From positions 40,404 to 76,801 of the forward strand of contig NZ_JTCM02000022.1 of assembly GCF_000817785.2 (NCBI RefSeq): 36,398 bases of DNA, written 5' to 3'. The position numbers and the translations under genes were made by a program. Under the pieces are notes generated by a model. The model ran no database searches and had not been told where the DNA came from. It was given only the letters and a program-made list of their open reading frames with translations. Each line of letters starts with the position of its first letter. Positions within the stretch are counted from its first letter, which is position 1. Shown in pieces: positions 8,434-15,908 of the stretch. This DNA comes from Hassallia byssoidea VB512170 (lineage in GTDB: Bacteria; Cyanobacteriota; Cyanobacteriia; Cyanobacteriales; Nostocaceae).

Positions 8434-8730
8434 TCAAAAGCGCACACGTTTCATACCATAGCCCTGATTAGCCAGATGCAATGTTTGCGACAGTTTCACA
8501 TGTTGCACCCACGGCTGCTCAGACAATTGGGAAATAGCATTTGGAGACAGTGTTGCCGTGAATACATCTTTGCCACTAGTAACTCCACTGACACCTAAAT
8601 TTTCTAAAGTGGCAGTTTCGGCATTTGAAACAGGCTTGGTATGGATGAAAACCTGCAAGCTAGGTTCATCTGTATTTTGAACGTCTTTAAGTGCCATAGA
8701 CAGGGGGGCATCAAATTTTTGATAATTCAT
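8434..8730 (-). CDS. Stand-alone subtilisin-propeptide-like protein
   Basis: A 98-residue protein that resembles the propeptide region of the S8 protease encoded just upstream. Its SPNAISQLSEQPWVQHVKLS aligns with LSSLDPLSEEAVVHRIKPS of that protease (about residues 82-100), the usual shape of an inhibitor I9/propeptide domain ending before the catalytic domain. There is no signal peptide or catalytic domain. GGGAG lies about 10 bases before the ATG. It is on the same strand as the protease, separated by 130 bases containing a GGTAGG/CCTACC hairpin. I infer an intracellular inhibitor or folding helper for the protease; an unrelated function is possible. Confidence 0.65.
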   Translation of the reverse strand: MNYQKFDAPLSMALKDVQNTDEPSLQVFIHTKPVSNAETATLENLGVSGVTSGKDVFTATLSPNAISQLSEQPWVQHVKLSQTLHLANQGYGMKRVRF

Positions 8731-8763
8731 ATTGCGACGACTCCCAGGTAAAATGGTAAAAAA

Positions 8764-8781
8764 GGTAGGAAAAAACCTACC
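8764..8781. terminator. Hairpin GGTAGG - A6 - CCTACC between protease and propeptide-like gene
   Basis: A 6-bp stem with an all-A loop, preceded by an A-rich run (T-rich on the minus strand). It lies 80 bases after the protease stop and may end or attenuate its transcript. Confidence 0.4.
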
Positions 8782-8860
8782 CTATAGCCAAGCTATCAAA
8801 TTTATCGATTGCGATCGCCTGTCTTTATACTGAAATCATCAACTGTGCTTCTATGCCTGT

Positions 8861-10591
8861 TTAAAGATTTTTGGCATCAATCAATCCAAAACCCCATTTA
8901 CTATCAAACGTTCCCGCTGCTTTTTGGGGGATAGAACTATTTTTGCGTAACAATTCTTTCACCCCAGCTGGGTCAAGTTTGGGGTTACGTTGCAACAACA
9001 GTGCCACCAACCCAGTAACGAAAGGTGTTGCCATACTTGTGCCAGCGGAAACCACAAACTTAGAATTAATCATCGACGATCGCCCAAAACCTTGAGCAGT
9101 AGATGATAGTGTAGAAACAATCATCGCTCCTGGTGCTGCGACATCCGGCTTTTTGGCATCATTCCGCAGCGGACCTTCACTGCTAAAATCAGAAATATCA
9201 TGCAATTCCAAGCCCACTTCTTGAGGTTTGGCATCAATATCTGTATATTTCACTTTCGTAGTGTAAGAAGCCACCGTAACCGCACTTTTAGCAGCTCCTG
9301 GGGAACCAATTTTCACAGCATCTTGCACGCTTTTACCGGTGAAGAATACCGCCGAGCTATCGTCTAGCGTCCACACATCCAAACGTGTTTCACTCGAACC
9401 TGTGTTACGTATCCGCAATTGCCAAATGCCGCCCATAACTGGCATTGTACCATTACCGCGAATTTGCACAAAGAAATTATGATCGCCGTTGATTGGATCG
9501 GGTCCTGGTGTGGCTATTTGCACCTGTGCATCTGCCAACTGGTAATCTTGAGTGGGATTGTCTTTGGTAATGATTTTTTGGAAGGGGGTAACAAAACCGT
9601 TAGGAGTCCGCACAGATACTTCTAATTGACCTTTGCCAGAATACCAACCGTTTAACCAGGCAATGCCTACTTGGTTTTGAGGAACATTCAAGCGGATAGT
9701 AGACATGCGACTGGTAGAGACTTTCGCTTGAGCGTGAATGTTGTCGTTACCCTCATTACCTGCGGCACAGCATACAATTCTTCCAGGACCGGTTTCCGCA
9801 TCAATGATTTTTGATAAGGAGTCGCTGCCATCATGAGCATCAGCATGTCCACCCAAGCTTAAATTTACTACCGCTGGGCGTTTTAGTTCACTGGCAACGC
9901 GGAAAATGTAACGAACTGCATCGGCAATGTGAGCATCTTGTAAGTCGCTTTTGACGATGACTAATTCGGCTTTTGGTGCGACACCGCTATAAGTGCTGTC
10001 AGCAGCGGAGGCAATGCCGGCAACGTGAGTGCCGTGTCCTTCTATATCCTGAGAAATTGTCAGTTGGTCTTTGCTTAATTCTGCCCCGTAAGCACCTTCT
10101 TTAACACCCGGACCGGGTAGAGTTTGATCCCAAATGCGTAAAATTCGACCTTTAAACGCAGGGTGCTTCGGATCGATACCGGTATCTACAACACCGATGA
10201 CGACTTTTTCTCCTGTGAGTCCGCTTTTGTTTTGAAACTCTGACACATGTACGTCTTTTTTTGCGACATCCATCCGCAGATGCATTTTGCGTGATGGCTT
10301 GATGCGATGGACTACAGCTTCTTCAGATAAGGGGTCTAAACTACTGAGGGGTAAAAAAGCTGTGCGGACACTTCCGGTGTTTTGGTTGACTTCGATACCT
10401 TGTTGTAGAAGGTGTCTTAAGTCAGCGTCTTCGTCGCAGTAAATAAAAACGATGCTCTTGGTTTGCGCTATAGCGCTTCTGGATGCCATGATACCAAGCG
10501 ATCGCGTCTGTGGAATTAAAGCTTGCGCTCCTTCGCGTTGGTAGTCTTCATACGCTAACAGCAGACCAGGTGAAAGTTTTTGGTGTCTCAT
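8861..10591 (-). CDS. Subtilisin-like serine protease (peptidase S8)
   Basis: A 576-residue subtilase. The catalytic triad is D136 (VVDTGID), H186 (GHGTHVAG) and S519 (GTSMATP), and the oxyanion Asn is in AAGNEGN (about 279). Residues about 40-110 form a propeptide-like region. An insertion between the His and Ser blocks (about residues 290-440) looks like an added beta domain. There is no obvious signal peptide, so it is either cytoplasmic or exported by another route. The start ATG has GAGGT five bases upstream. It is followed by the small propeptide-like gene, which suggests a protease-regulator pair. Confidence 0.93.
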   Translation of the reverse strand: MRHQKLSPGLLLAYEDYQREGAQALIPQTRSLGIMASRSAIAQTKSIVFIYCDEDADLRHLLQQGIEVNQNTGSVRTAFLPLSSLDPLSEEAVVHRIKPSRKMHLRMDVAKKDVHVSEFQNKSGLTGEKVVIGVVDTGIDPKHPAFKGRILRIWDQTLPGPGVKEGAYGAELSKDQLTISQDIEGHGTHVAGIASAADSTYSGVAPKAELVIVKSDLQDAHIADAVRYIFRVASELKRPAVVNLSLGGHADAHDGSDSLSKIIDAETGPGRIVCCAAGNEGNDNIHAQAKVSTSRMSTIRLNVPQNQVGIAWLNGWYSGKGQLEVSVRTPNGFVTPFQKIITKDNPTQDYQLADAQVQIATPGPDPINGDHNFFVQIRGNGTMPVMGGIWQLRIRNTGSSETRLDVWTLDDSSAVFFTGKSVQDAVKIGSPGAAKSAVTVASYTTKVKYTDIDAKPQEVGLELHDISDFSSEGPLRNDAKKPDVAAPGAMIVSTLSSTAQGFGRSSMINSKFVVSAGTSMATPFVTGLVALLLQRNPKLDPAGVKELLRKNSSIPQKAAGTFDSKWGFGLIDAKNL

Positions 10592-10692
10592 TTTTACCTC
10601 AAATTATGTTGAATTCCTGTAAGCAAAGTATTGATTTTAGCAGCATCAGCACTCCTCGCATTAATTCACGCTTTCATTTATAATTGCCACTA

Positions 10693-10750
10693 AAGAAAGA
10701 ATTAACCGCAGATGAAGATAGATAAACGCCGATAAACGCAGATAAATTTG
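10693..10750. repeat. Single arm of the AACCGCAGATAAACGC dispersed repeat
   Basis: TTAACCGCAGATGAAG followed by GATAAACGCCGATAAACGC matches the arms of the inverted repeats at 3417-3489 and 4989-5060. No complementary arm is seen here. It lies just upstream of the S8 protease gene. Confidence 0.5.
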
Positions 10751-10801
10751 TACCTCAGCAGACTAGGAAAGGCTATAATTACCAAATTAAGCCATTAATA
10801 A

Positions 10802-10830
10802 TTATAATCAGCAAAAAATGCTGCTTATAA
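10802..10830. repeat. 29-bp inverted repeat TTATAA(T)CAGCA - A5 - TGCTG(C)TTATAA
   Basis: A near-perfect hairpin with 12-base arms (one mismatch). It lies about 25 bp before the left hairpin of the IS605-like element and 210 bp upstream of the S8 protease start. It may belong to the element boundary or be an independent terminator. Confidence 0.5.
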
Positions 10831-11018
10831 GGATACTCGTTGAAAACCCTTGAAGATGTGGCACGTCATAGTGCCACATCTGTACTTTAGGCAAGGGATG
10901 AAAACGGTTAAAGGCGTTTACGCCTTTGTGGTGCAATGCCCTCTAATTAACTCTTCTAAATACTCGCGCTTCGCTAACCCCTTATTTTATAACACTTTTG
11001 GCTGAAAACCCCGAAATT

Positions 11019-11051
11019 AAAACCTAAAAACCCAAAAAGTTTTTAGGTTTT
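11019..11051. repeat. 12-bp perfect hairpin AAAACCTAAAAA / TTTTTAGGTTTT
   Basis: Arms 11019-11030 and 11040-11051 enclose a 9-nt loop inside the putative IS605-type element. It could work as a transcription stop or as part of a structured RNA. Confidence 0.6.
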
Positions 11052-11082
11052 AATGTCTTTTAAGACGGGACGGGAAAGCGGT

Positions 11083-11115
11083 GCGGGGGATTTATCCCCC
11101 GCTTGATTTTGTGTT
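11083..11115 (+). terminator. Rho-independent terminator-like hairpin
   Basis: GCGGGGGAT-TT-ATCCCCCGC (11083-11102) is a perfect 9-bp GC-rich stem followed by TTGATTTTGTG. It lies inside the putative IS605-type element and would end a transcript entering from the left. Confidence 0.6.
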
Positions 11116-11289
11116 ATCTTATTTTTAACAGGAACGGTAATCAACCTGTATAAAAACCTAACTGCTTAACAGCAATCTGTACCTTGACAATTGAATCTTG
11201 TTGGTTCTACTGCATTGTTCTAGTTTCCTCCTAGCAGTAGGTAAAAGATTCATAGGAACTAGACGACTGGTGAATTTTGAAACAAATCG

Positions 11290-11449
11290 TTTCAGTTAAA
11301 CAGAACTTGCAGCAATGCAACTAGGGTAGGGCATACCCAAAGTTACGCTTGGGGAGAGTCCCACCTCTGGGGTAGGTAACGTAAGGAACCTAGTTTAAGT
11401 GGTCTCGTTGAACCAAGAATCCCCGTCGATTTATCGCGGGGAGTGTCAA
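11290..11449 (+). ncRNA. Candidate omega-RNA-like 3' structured segment
   Basis: In IS605-group elements the right end encodes the omega RNA used by TnpB as guide scaffold. The run from ACTAGGGTAGGGCATACCC through GTTGAACCAAGAATCCCCG to GGGGAGTGTCAA has that layout: several short stems, a final GC hairpin, then the TCAA end after which the guide would begin (11450 on). No tnpB is present in this window, so it would be an orphan scaffold. Identified from layout and remembered cyanobacterial IS605 ends, not by alignment. Confidence 0.4.
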
Positions 11450-11524
11450 TGATTCAACACCAATCTTAGAGATTACGGAAAAACTTGAATAAGGTTATCA
11501 ATAGTCAATAGTCAACGGTGGATT

Positions 11525-11766
11525 AAGCCTTGAGCATTGAACTTTAAGCCTTGAGCATTGAACTTTAAGCCTTGACCATTGAACTTTAAGTCTTGAGCTT
11601 TGAACTTTAAGCCTTGAGCTTTGAACTTTAAGTCTTGAGCTTTGAACTTTAAGCCTTGACCTTTGAACTTTAAGCCTTGACCTTTGAACTTTAAGCCTTG
11701 ACCTTTGAACTTTAAGCCTTGACCTTTGAACTTTAAGCCTTGACCTTTGACTTTTGACTTTTGACT
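11525..11766. repeat. 21-bp tandem array (three degenerate heptamers per unit)
   Basis: Ten complete units of AAGCCTTGACCTTTGAACTTT and an eleventh (from 11735) that changes into pure TTGACTT heptamers (to about 11766). Variants are grouped: AGCATTG in the first two, ACCATTG in the third, AGCTTTG in copies 4-6, ACCTTTG in copies 7-11, showing stepwise growth. Each unit is three related heptamers (AAGCCTT, GACCTTT, GAACTTT), so it belongs with the STRR class. It is open in one minus-strand frame (repeating KVQRSRL) only because the period is a multiple of three. It lies about 80 bp upstream of the GH13 gene. Confidence 0.9.
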
Positions 11767-11842
11767 GATTATCTATCATAAGTGTGAGTTACAAATATGT
11801 AAGTATTTGTAACGATGTCTGTGAAGGTATATTGAGCGATTC

Positions 11843-13303
11843 ATGGATATTCAAACACCAGACTGGGTTAAACATGCAGTTTTCTACCAAATTTTTCCAG
11901 ATCGCTTTGCCAGAAGCAAACAGCCGCGCAAACGGCTTTCGCATGAAGCACGTTGGGAAGATTGGGAAGCAATACCTACACTCCAAGGTTACAAAGGCGG
12001 AGATTTGTGGGGTATTCTAGAGCAGCTGGACTACATACAAAATTTGGGCATTAACGCTATTTACTTTACGCCGATATTTCAATCGGCTAGCAATCACCGC
12101 TATCATACCCACGATTATTATCAGGTAGATCCGATGCTGGGGGGCAATGTCGCTTTTAAGGAATTGCTAGACGCAGCGCACGATCGCAATATCAAAGTTG
12201 TTTTGGATGGAGTTTTCAATCACTCCAGTCGCGGCTTTTTCTTTTTCCACGACGTTTTAGAAAATGGTCCTCATTCGCCTTGGGTAAATTGGTTTAAAAT
12301 TGAAGACTGGCCCGTTTCGCCTTACAACGGTGAGTATCCGGCAAATTATGAAGGCTGGGGCGGAAATCGAGCCTTACCAGTATTTAACCACGATAACCCG
12401 GAAGTTCGGGAATATATCATGGAAATTGCCGAATATTGGATTAAATTAGGTGTTGACGGATGGCGGTTAGATGTGCCATTTGAAATAAAAACTCCTGGTT
12501 TTTGGCAAGAATTTCGCGATCGCGTTAAAGCGATCAATCCCGAAGCATACATTGTCGGGGAAGTTTGGGGAGATTCCCGCGAGTGGTTGGATGGTACGCA
12601 ATTTGACGGAGTGATGAATTACTTGTTTGCAGGACCGACGATTGCTTTTGCGGCAGGCGATCGTGTAGACTTAGAACAAGTGCAAAGTCGCGACTACAAA
12701 CCCTATCCACCCTTATTTGCCGCCGAGTACGCTGAAAAAATCCAAGAATTATTGGAACTTTATCCTTGGGAAATTCAGCTAACTCAACTAAATTTGCTTG
12801 CGAGTCACGATACAGCAAGATTGATGTCAATCGCTGGTGGTGATGTTGCCAGTGTAGATTTAGCAACTTTACTAGTATTAACCTTTCCCGGTGCGCCCAG
12901 CATTTACTATGGTGATGAAGTTGGTTTACCTGGTGCGATCGATCCAGACTCCCGTCGTGGTTTTCCTTTAGAAGCTAATTGGAATCGAGAAATTCTCAAT
13001 ACTCACCGTCAGTTAATTGCTTTACGCCATTCTTACCCATGTTTGCGTACAGGTGATTACCGAGTCTTGTACGCTCAAGGGGCACTTTACATCTTTGCGC
13101 GAACTTTGGGAACCGAGGAATTAATAATTGCAGTTAACGTTGGTACTGCGGAAGCAAAAGCAAAGTTAGAATCTGTAAATCTGCAATCTCAACCGGACAA
13201 ACTTTTATTTGGCATCGCTGAAGTTGAGTGGAGTAATGAAGAAGATAAGCAACTTTCTTTGACTCTTCCCCCACGCAGTGCCTGCATTTTGGGTGTAGGT
13301 TAA
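11843..13303 (+). CDS. Alpha-amylase family glycosidase (GH13), neopullulanase/cyclomaltodextrinase-like
   Basis: A 486-residue (beta/alpha)8 enzyme acting on alpha-glucans or maltodextrins. The four GH13 regions are visible: DGVFNH (122-127), GWRLDVP with nucleophile D210, GEVW with acid/base E240, and ASHDTAR with D323. PDRFARS near the start and NHRYHTHDYYQVDP (84-97) are typical of neopullulanase-like members. There is no signal peptide, so it is cytoplasmic and could act on products of glycogen debranching. The ATG lacks a strong Shine-Dalgarno. A strong hairpin terminator follows at 13313. Exact specificity cannot be read from sequence. Confidence 0.92.
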   Translation: MDIQTPDWVKHAVFYQIFPDRFARSKQPRKRLSHEARWEDWEAIPTLQGYKGGDLWGILEQLDYIQNLGINAIYFTPIFQSASNHRYHTHDYYQVDPMLGGNVAFKELLDAAHDRNIKVVLDGVFNHSSRGFFFFHDVLENGPHSPWVNWFKIEDWPVSPYNGEYPANYEGWGGNRALPVFNHDNPEVREYIMEIAEYWIKLGVDGWRLDVPFEIKTPGFWQEFRDRVKAINPEAYIVGEVWGDSREWLDGTQFDGVMNYLFAGPTIAFAAGDRVDLEQVQSRDYKPYPPLFAAEYAEKIQELLELYPWEIQLTQLNLLASHDTARLMSIAGGDVASVDLATLLVLTFPGAPSIYYGDEVGLPGAIDPDSRRGFPLEANWNREILNTHRQLIALRHSYPCLRTGDYRVLYAQGALYIFARTLGTEELIIAVNVGTAEAKAKLESVNLQSQPDKLLFGIAEVEWSNEEDKQLSLTLPPRSACILGVG

Positions 13304-13312
13304 ACAATAAAT

Positions 13313-13345
13313 AAAGATGGTAGGCAATGCTTACCATCTTTATTA
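13313..13345 (+). terminator. Terminator of the GH13 gene
   Basis: AAAGATGGTAG and TTACCATCTTT form a stem of about 13 bp with a very short loop (GCAATGC closes with two GC pairs), followed by ATT. It starts 10 bases after the GH13 stop codon. Confidence 0.75.
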
Positions 13346-13511
13346 GGTAATGGGTAATGGGGAATGGGTAATGGGTAATGGGGAATGGGGAATGGGGAAT
13401 AGGGAGACAAGGGGACAAGGGGACAAGGGGACAAGGGGAGAAACCCAATTACCAATTACCAATTACCAATTACCAATTACCAATTACCAATTACCAATTA
13501 CCAATTACCAA
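13345..13511. repeat. STRR block: GGTAATG/GGGAATG, ACAAGGGG and CCAATTA heptamers
   Basis: Three arrays in series: heptamers GGGTAAT/GGGGAAT (about 13345-13400), ACAAGGGG 8-mers (about 13407-13438), and about nine copies of CCAATTA (13445-13511). They fill the space between the converging GH13 and hypothetical genes. Open frames found here on both strands are repeat translation only. Confidence 0.92.
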
Positions 13512-13519
13512 CTGTATAT

Positions 13520-13819
13520 CTAACCTAAGGAACTACCTGCTTGTTTCAGCAGAGAACCTAACTCTTCAGCTTGTGCGTTACCAGCACCAGCAGATGAAGT
13601 CTTTTCACCAAGGCTGTTTAACAGCTGACTTAATGAGTCAGGAGTAGCAGTAGCATTTAATAAAGATGCTTTGAGTTGACCTAAAGCGCTAGCAATTTCC
13701 GGTGCAGCATCCTTAAGTTCATTTTCCCAGCTTTCGATGTTGCTTACCGCCGCATCAGCTGGAATAGAAGTTATACCACTCTTTAAGGCTGAGATAGTTG
13801 CATTTAAATCGGCTGCCAT
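13520..13819 (-). CDS. Conserved-looking hypothetical protein (99 residues)
   Basis: I do not recognise this protein. It is acidic, Ala/Leu/Ser-rich and probably all helical (NATISALKSG, IESWENELKDAAPEIASAL, LSQLLNSLGE), with no membrane segment or signal peptide. Two in-frame ATGs exist. The first (13834) gives MENLL, but its codons contain GGAG, which sits at the right distance before the second ATG (13819, MAADLNATIS), so I choose the second. It converges with the GH13 gene across an STRR block that ends 8 bases from its stop codon. Confidence 0.7.
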   Translation of the reverse strand: MAADLNATISALKSGITSIPADAAVSNIESWENELKDAAPEIASALGQLKASLLNATATPDSLSQLLNSLGEKTSSAGAGNAQAEELGSLLKQAGSSLG

Positions 13820-14203
13820 GAGTAGATTCTCCATTAGTTAATTTACGGTATTTGTTTGTAAAAAAGGCATAGCAGTTGACAGCACCGATTACCGCTTTTT
13901 GAGCTGCTTTAATGTCTTCATGTTGTTAGTTGGAGCGTTGTTAGCTGTTAGTTGGAGGGTTGTTCTACTATCCACTAACCATTATCCACTATCTAATAAC
14001 CATTTAGGAAGATGCCATGTAATCTTGACAACCTTCATCTAAAGACCAAGCTTTATAAGCAGTATCTGCAATGCGAACTCATGAATTTTTATAACAAACA
14101 GCATTGATAGTATTAATTTTTGTGAGCTAATTACATCTATCTTTGGGGTAAGTTATAGTATTCATTGATACAATTTATTTTTCAATTGCCGCAAAAAACG
14201 CAG

Positions 14204-14232
14204 AAACCCGGTTTCTTAGAGAAACCGGGTTT
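14204..14232. repeat. Palindrome AAACCCGGTTTCT - TAG - AGAAACCGGGTTT
   Basis: A perfect 13-bp stem with a 3-nt loop. It lies about 160 bases downstream of the FAS1 gene, not followed by a T-run on the minus strand. It is likely a dispersed palindromic repeat. Confidence 0.75.
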
Positions 14233-14259
14233 GACAAGGCGGGTATCTTTTTTACTTAA

Positions 14260-14315
14260 GTAGTGAGCGGTTTACCGCTCAAAGCAAGGATTTTAAGGGC
14301 TAAAGCCCTTACTAC
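14260..14315. repeat. Paired inverted GTAG hairpins (REPIN-like element)
   Basis: GTAG (14260-14263), T, hairpin GAGCGGT-TT-ACCGCTC (14265-14280), a 14-bp spacer, hairpin AAGGGCT-AA-AGCCCTT (14295-14310), A, CTAC (14312-14315). It has the same plan as the element at 4162-4223 (GTAG-T-7-2-7, inverted pair), with unrelated stem sequences. The first hairpin matches the lone copy at 216-237. Confidence 0.75.
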
Positions 14316-14388
14316 GTTAAAGAGCGTTTACTTATGCCCATCTACTTACAATAAAATTGCTATATCACATATTGCCAGAGTAAACATT

Positions 14389-14811
14389 CTAGGAACCAGC
14401 AACCATAGCAGGCATTAACACTTGGTCAATAACATGAATTACCCCATTGTCGGTGAGGATGTCCATTTTTAGGACATTGGCATCATTGACTTTTATTTTG
14501 CCGTCAGCAGACTCGATCGCCAAAACTGAACCCTCAACCGTCTCTGCTTCTTCAATTTGCGCTAAGTCGTCAGACCTAACATCGCCAAAACTGACATGAT
14601 AGGCGACAATCTTTTTTAGCTTGGGGATATCTTGCAGCAACGCATCTAAAGTTCCTTCGGGTAGCTTGGCAAAAGCTTCATCAGTAGGTGCAAAGACTGT
14701 ATAGGAACCAGGAGTATTGAGAATTTCTTCATCGAGTTTAGTAGCTTTAACAGCCTTTAACAGAGTGTTGAAGTTTCCAGCTTGGACAGCAGTTTCCACA
14801 AGATTAGCCAT
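14389..14811 (-). CDS. Fasciclin (FAS1) domain protein
   Basis: A 140-residue protein that is one FAS1 domain: LVETAVQAGNFNTLLKAVKA, the H1 box YTVFAPTDEAFAKLP, IVAYHV, and the H2 box NGVIHVIDQVLMP. FAS1 domains mediate adhesion or carbohydrate/protein contacts. Most bacterial FAS1 proteins are exported, yet no signal peptide is visible here, so location is uncertain. The ATG directly follows a HIP1 octamer and has no clear Shine-Dalgarno. It is divergent from rpoZ. Confidence 0.92.
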   Translation of the reverse strand: MANLVETAVQAGNFNTLLKAVKATKLDEEILNTPGSYTVFAPTDEAFAKLPEGTLDALLQDIPKLKKIVAYHVSFGDVRSDDLAQIEEAETVEGSVLAIESADGKIKVNDANVLKMDILTDNGVIHVIDQVLMPAMVAGS

Positions 14812-14944
14812 GCGATCGCTTTGATTAATTAATTTGGTGTTACAAGTTACTTATAAATAGACAATCATCCTATTAACCTCTATCAACAGAGCAGTATATC
14901 TATCAGTGCTGCTAAACTGGGGAAGACCCCAAGAACCACCGACT

Positions 14945-15181
14945 ATGCTAAAGCGTTCTAAATTCGAGACAACTCAGTCCCAAATTATGCACCGTGCTGA
15001 GGATCTGATTAGTGCAGCTTCAAATCGCTACCGCATCACGGTTCAGGTGGCAAATCGTGCCAAACGCCGGCGTTATGAAGACTTTGAAAATAATGAAGAT
15101 ATAATGATGAAGCCAGTACTCCGGGCAATTATCGAGATGTCTGATGAACTTACTCAACCAGAAATTATTGGCGAATTATAA
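14945..15181 (+). CDS. rpoZ: DNA-directed RNA polymerase omega subunit
   Basis: A 78-residue protein with the omega signature: [26 protein letters not shown], then [19 protein letters not shown]. Omega binds the beta-prime subunit and helps core assembly; in cyanobacteria it also affects sigma factor recruitment. The frame opens 13 codons upstream (14906), but [19 protein letters not shown] is the family N-terminus, so I start at ATG 14945. The next gene begins 22 bases after its stop, suggesting co-transcription. Confidence 0.93.
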   Translation: MLKRSKFETTQSQIMHRAEDLISAASNRYRITVQVANRAKRRRYEDFENNEDIMMKPVLRAIIEMSDELTQPEIIGEL

Positions 15182-15203
15182 AAAACGCCTCCAGAAAGGT
15201 AGG

Positions 15204-15704
15204 ATGAGCAAAAAATCATCGTTCATTCAACCGTACTTGCAAGCACTCACTGCCTTAATGGTAGTGAGTTTGCTTGTTTTCGGTTCAGGGGTGGGCAAAT
15301 TAATTCACACAAATTTCTTTGGTATCCAACCTGCCGTAGCCCAAAGAATTAGTCCGGGTGAAGTTTGGCAAAAAGTATATCAGCAATTGCCCGACTTTCC
15401 ACGAGAAAATAAGTACATCAATAAAGAAACTGGCAAAGTTGCCGAAAACAATACTCTAGCAAGTCGCCTGCTCAGATATCATGTTTATGTAAAAGAACGT
15501 GCGCCAAATTATCGATTCGATTGGAAGTTAACTTTGGCAGATTACCTGGGTGCAAATGAAGTTATGTATGTGACGACATATCCAGGTAATGACACTTTAC
15601 GGCAAAATCCTTTAGAAGGCGACAAAGCAGCCATTTCCCGTCTTAACATTAGCCAGCGAAACGCCTTAGTGCAAGTCTTAGTCAACATCTTTACTAGGAA
15701 TTAG
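15204..15704 (+). CDS. Hypothetical secreted or membrane-anchored protein downstream of rpoZ
   Basis: I do not recognise the family. From ATG 15204 (AAAGG six bases upstream) the protein has 166 residues. Residues about 12-30 are strongly hydrophobic (LQALTALMVVSLLVFGSGVG) and AVAQR at about 44-48 looks like a signal peptidase I site, so it is probably exported to the periplasm or lumen side. The mature part (ISPGEVWQKVYQQLPDFP, DWKLTLADYLGANE) is short and without cysteines. The frame opens upstream at 15144 inside rpoZ, but that start would spoil the signal peptide. It probably shares the rpoZ transcript. The stop is immediately followed by an STRR array. Confidence 0.75.
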   Translation: MSKKSSFIQPYLQALTALMVVSLLVFGSGVGKLIHTNFFGIQPAVAQRISPGEVWQKVYQQLPDFPRENKYINKETGKVAENNTLASRLLRYHVYVKERAPNYRFDWKLTLADYLGANEVMYVTTYPGNDTLRQNPLEGDKAAISRLNISQRNALVQVLVNIFTRN

Positions 15705-15908
15705 GGAATGGGTAATGGGGAATGGGGAGTGGGGAATGGGGAGTGGGGAATGGGGAGTGGGGAATGGGGAGTGGGGAATGGGGAGTGGGGAATGGGGAAT
15801 GGGGAATGGGTAATGGGTAATGGGTAATGGGGAATGGGTAATGGGGAATGGAAAGAATCTCTCATTCCAATTCGCAATTACCAATTCGCAATTACCAATT
15901 CGCAATTA
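15705..15908. repeat. STRR block: GGGGAATG/GGGGAGT heptamers and a 14-bp CCAATTCGCAATTA array
   Basis: About 20 heptamers of GGGGAAT, GGGGAGT and GGGTAAT (15705-15850) are followed by three exact copies of CCAATTCGCAATTA (15867-15880, 15881-15894, 15895-15908). The last base of the third copy is the A of the next gene's start codon. Confidence 0.92.

Larger units (their letters stand above)
10850..11449 (+). mobile_element. Putative non-autonomous IS200/IS605-type element
   Basis: About 0.6 kb without any long open frame but full of hairpins. At the left is a 10-bp perfect stem with a 6-nt loop (10855-10880), then AAAGGCG-TTTA-CGCCTTT (10909-10926). At the right is CCCCG-T-CGAT-TT-ATCG-CGGGG (11421-11441), a stem with one extrahelical T, followed by GAGTG and TCAA at 11446-11449. 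Subterminal hairpins with an unpaired T and a TCAA-type right cleavage site are hallmarks of IS200/IS605 elements. No tnpA or tnpB remains. I infer an internally deleted element or MITE; the exact left end is not fixed. Confidence 0.55.
13835..14388. other. Gene-free stretch with degenerate heptamers and hairpins
   Basis: About 550 bases with no supportable gene. At 13925-14010 there are degenerate heptamer-like units (GTTAGTTGGAG, TATCCACTAACCAT). From 14204 come a strong hairpin and a paired GTAG-hairpin element, listed separately. The rest is A/T-rich and shows nothing. Confidence 0.6.

Noticed and set aside
11019-11102. A riboswitch upstream of the GH13 gene
   Set aside because: Hairpins and a terminator-like stem are present, but about 740 bp and a tandem array separate them from the gene, and flanking ends fit a mobile element better.
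11498-11779. A 93-residue KVQRSRL-repeat protein on the minus strand
   Set aside because: It is the translation of a 21-bp DNA array; any frame without stops in such an array stays open. No ribosome-binding site or non-repeat domain supports it.
244-13303. A glycogen metabolism operon of the debranching enzyme, glgC and GH13
   Set aside because: The genes are in different orientations and separated by unrelated genes; proximity alone does not show an operon.
13134-13647. Open frames across the STRR block after the GH13 gene on both strands
   Set aside because: They consist of repeat translation (NYQLPIT, PFPITHY) plus antisense of neighbouring genes.
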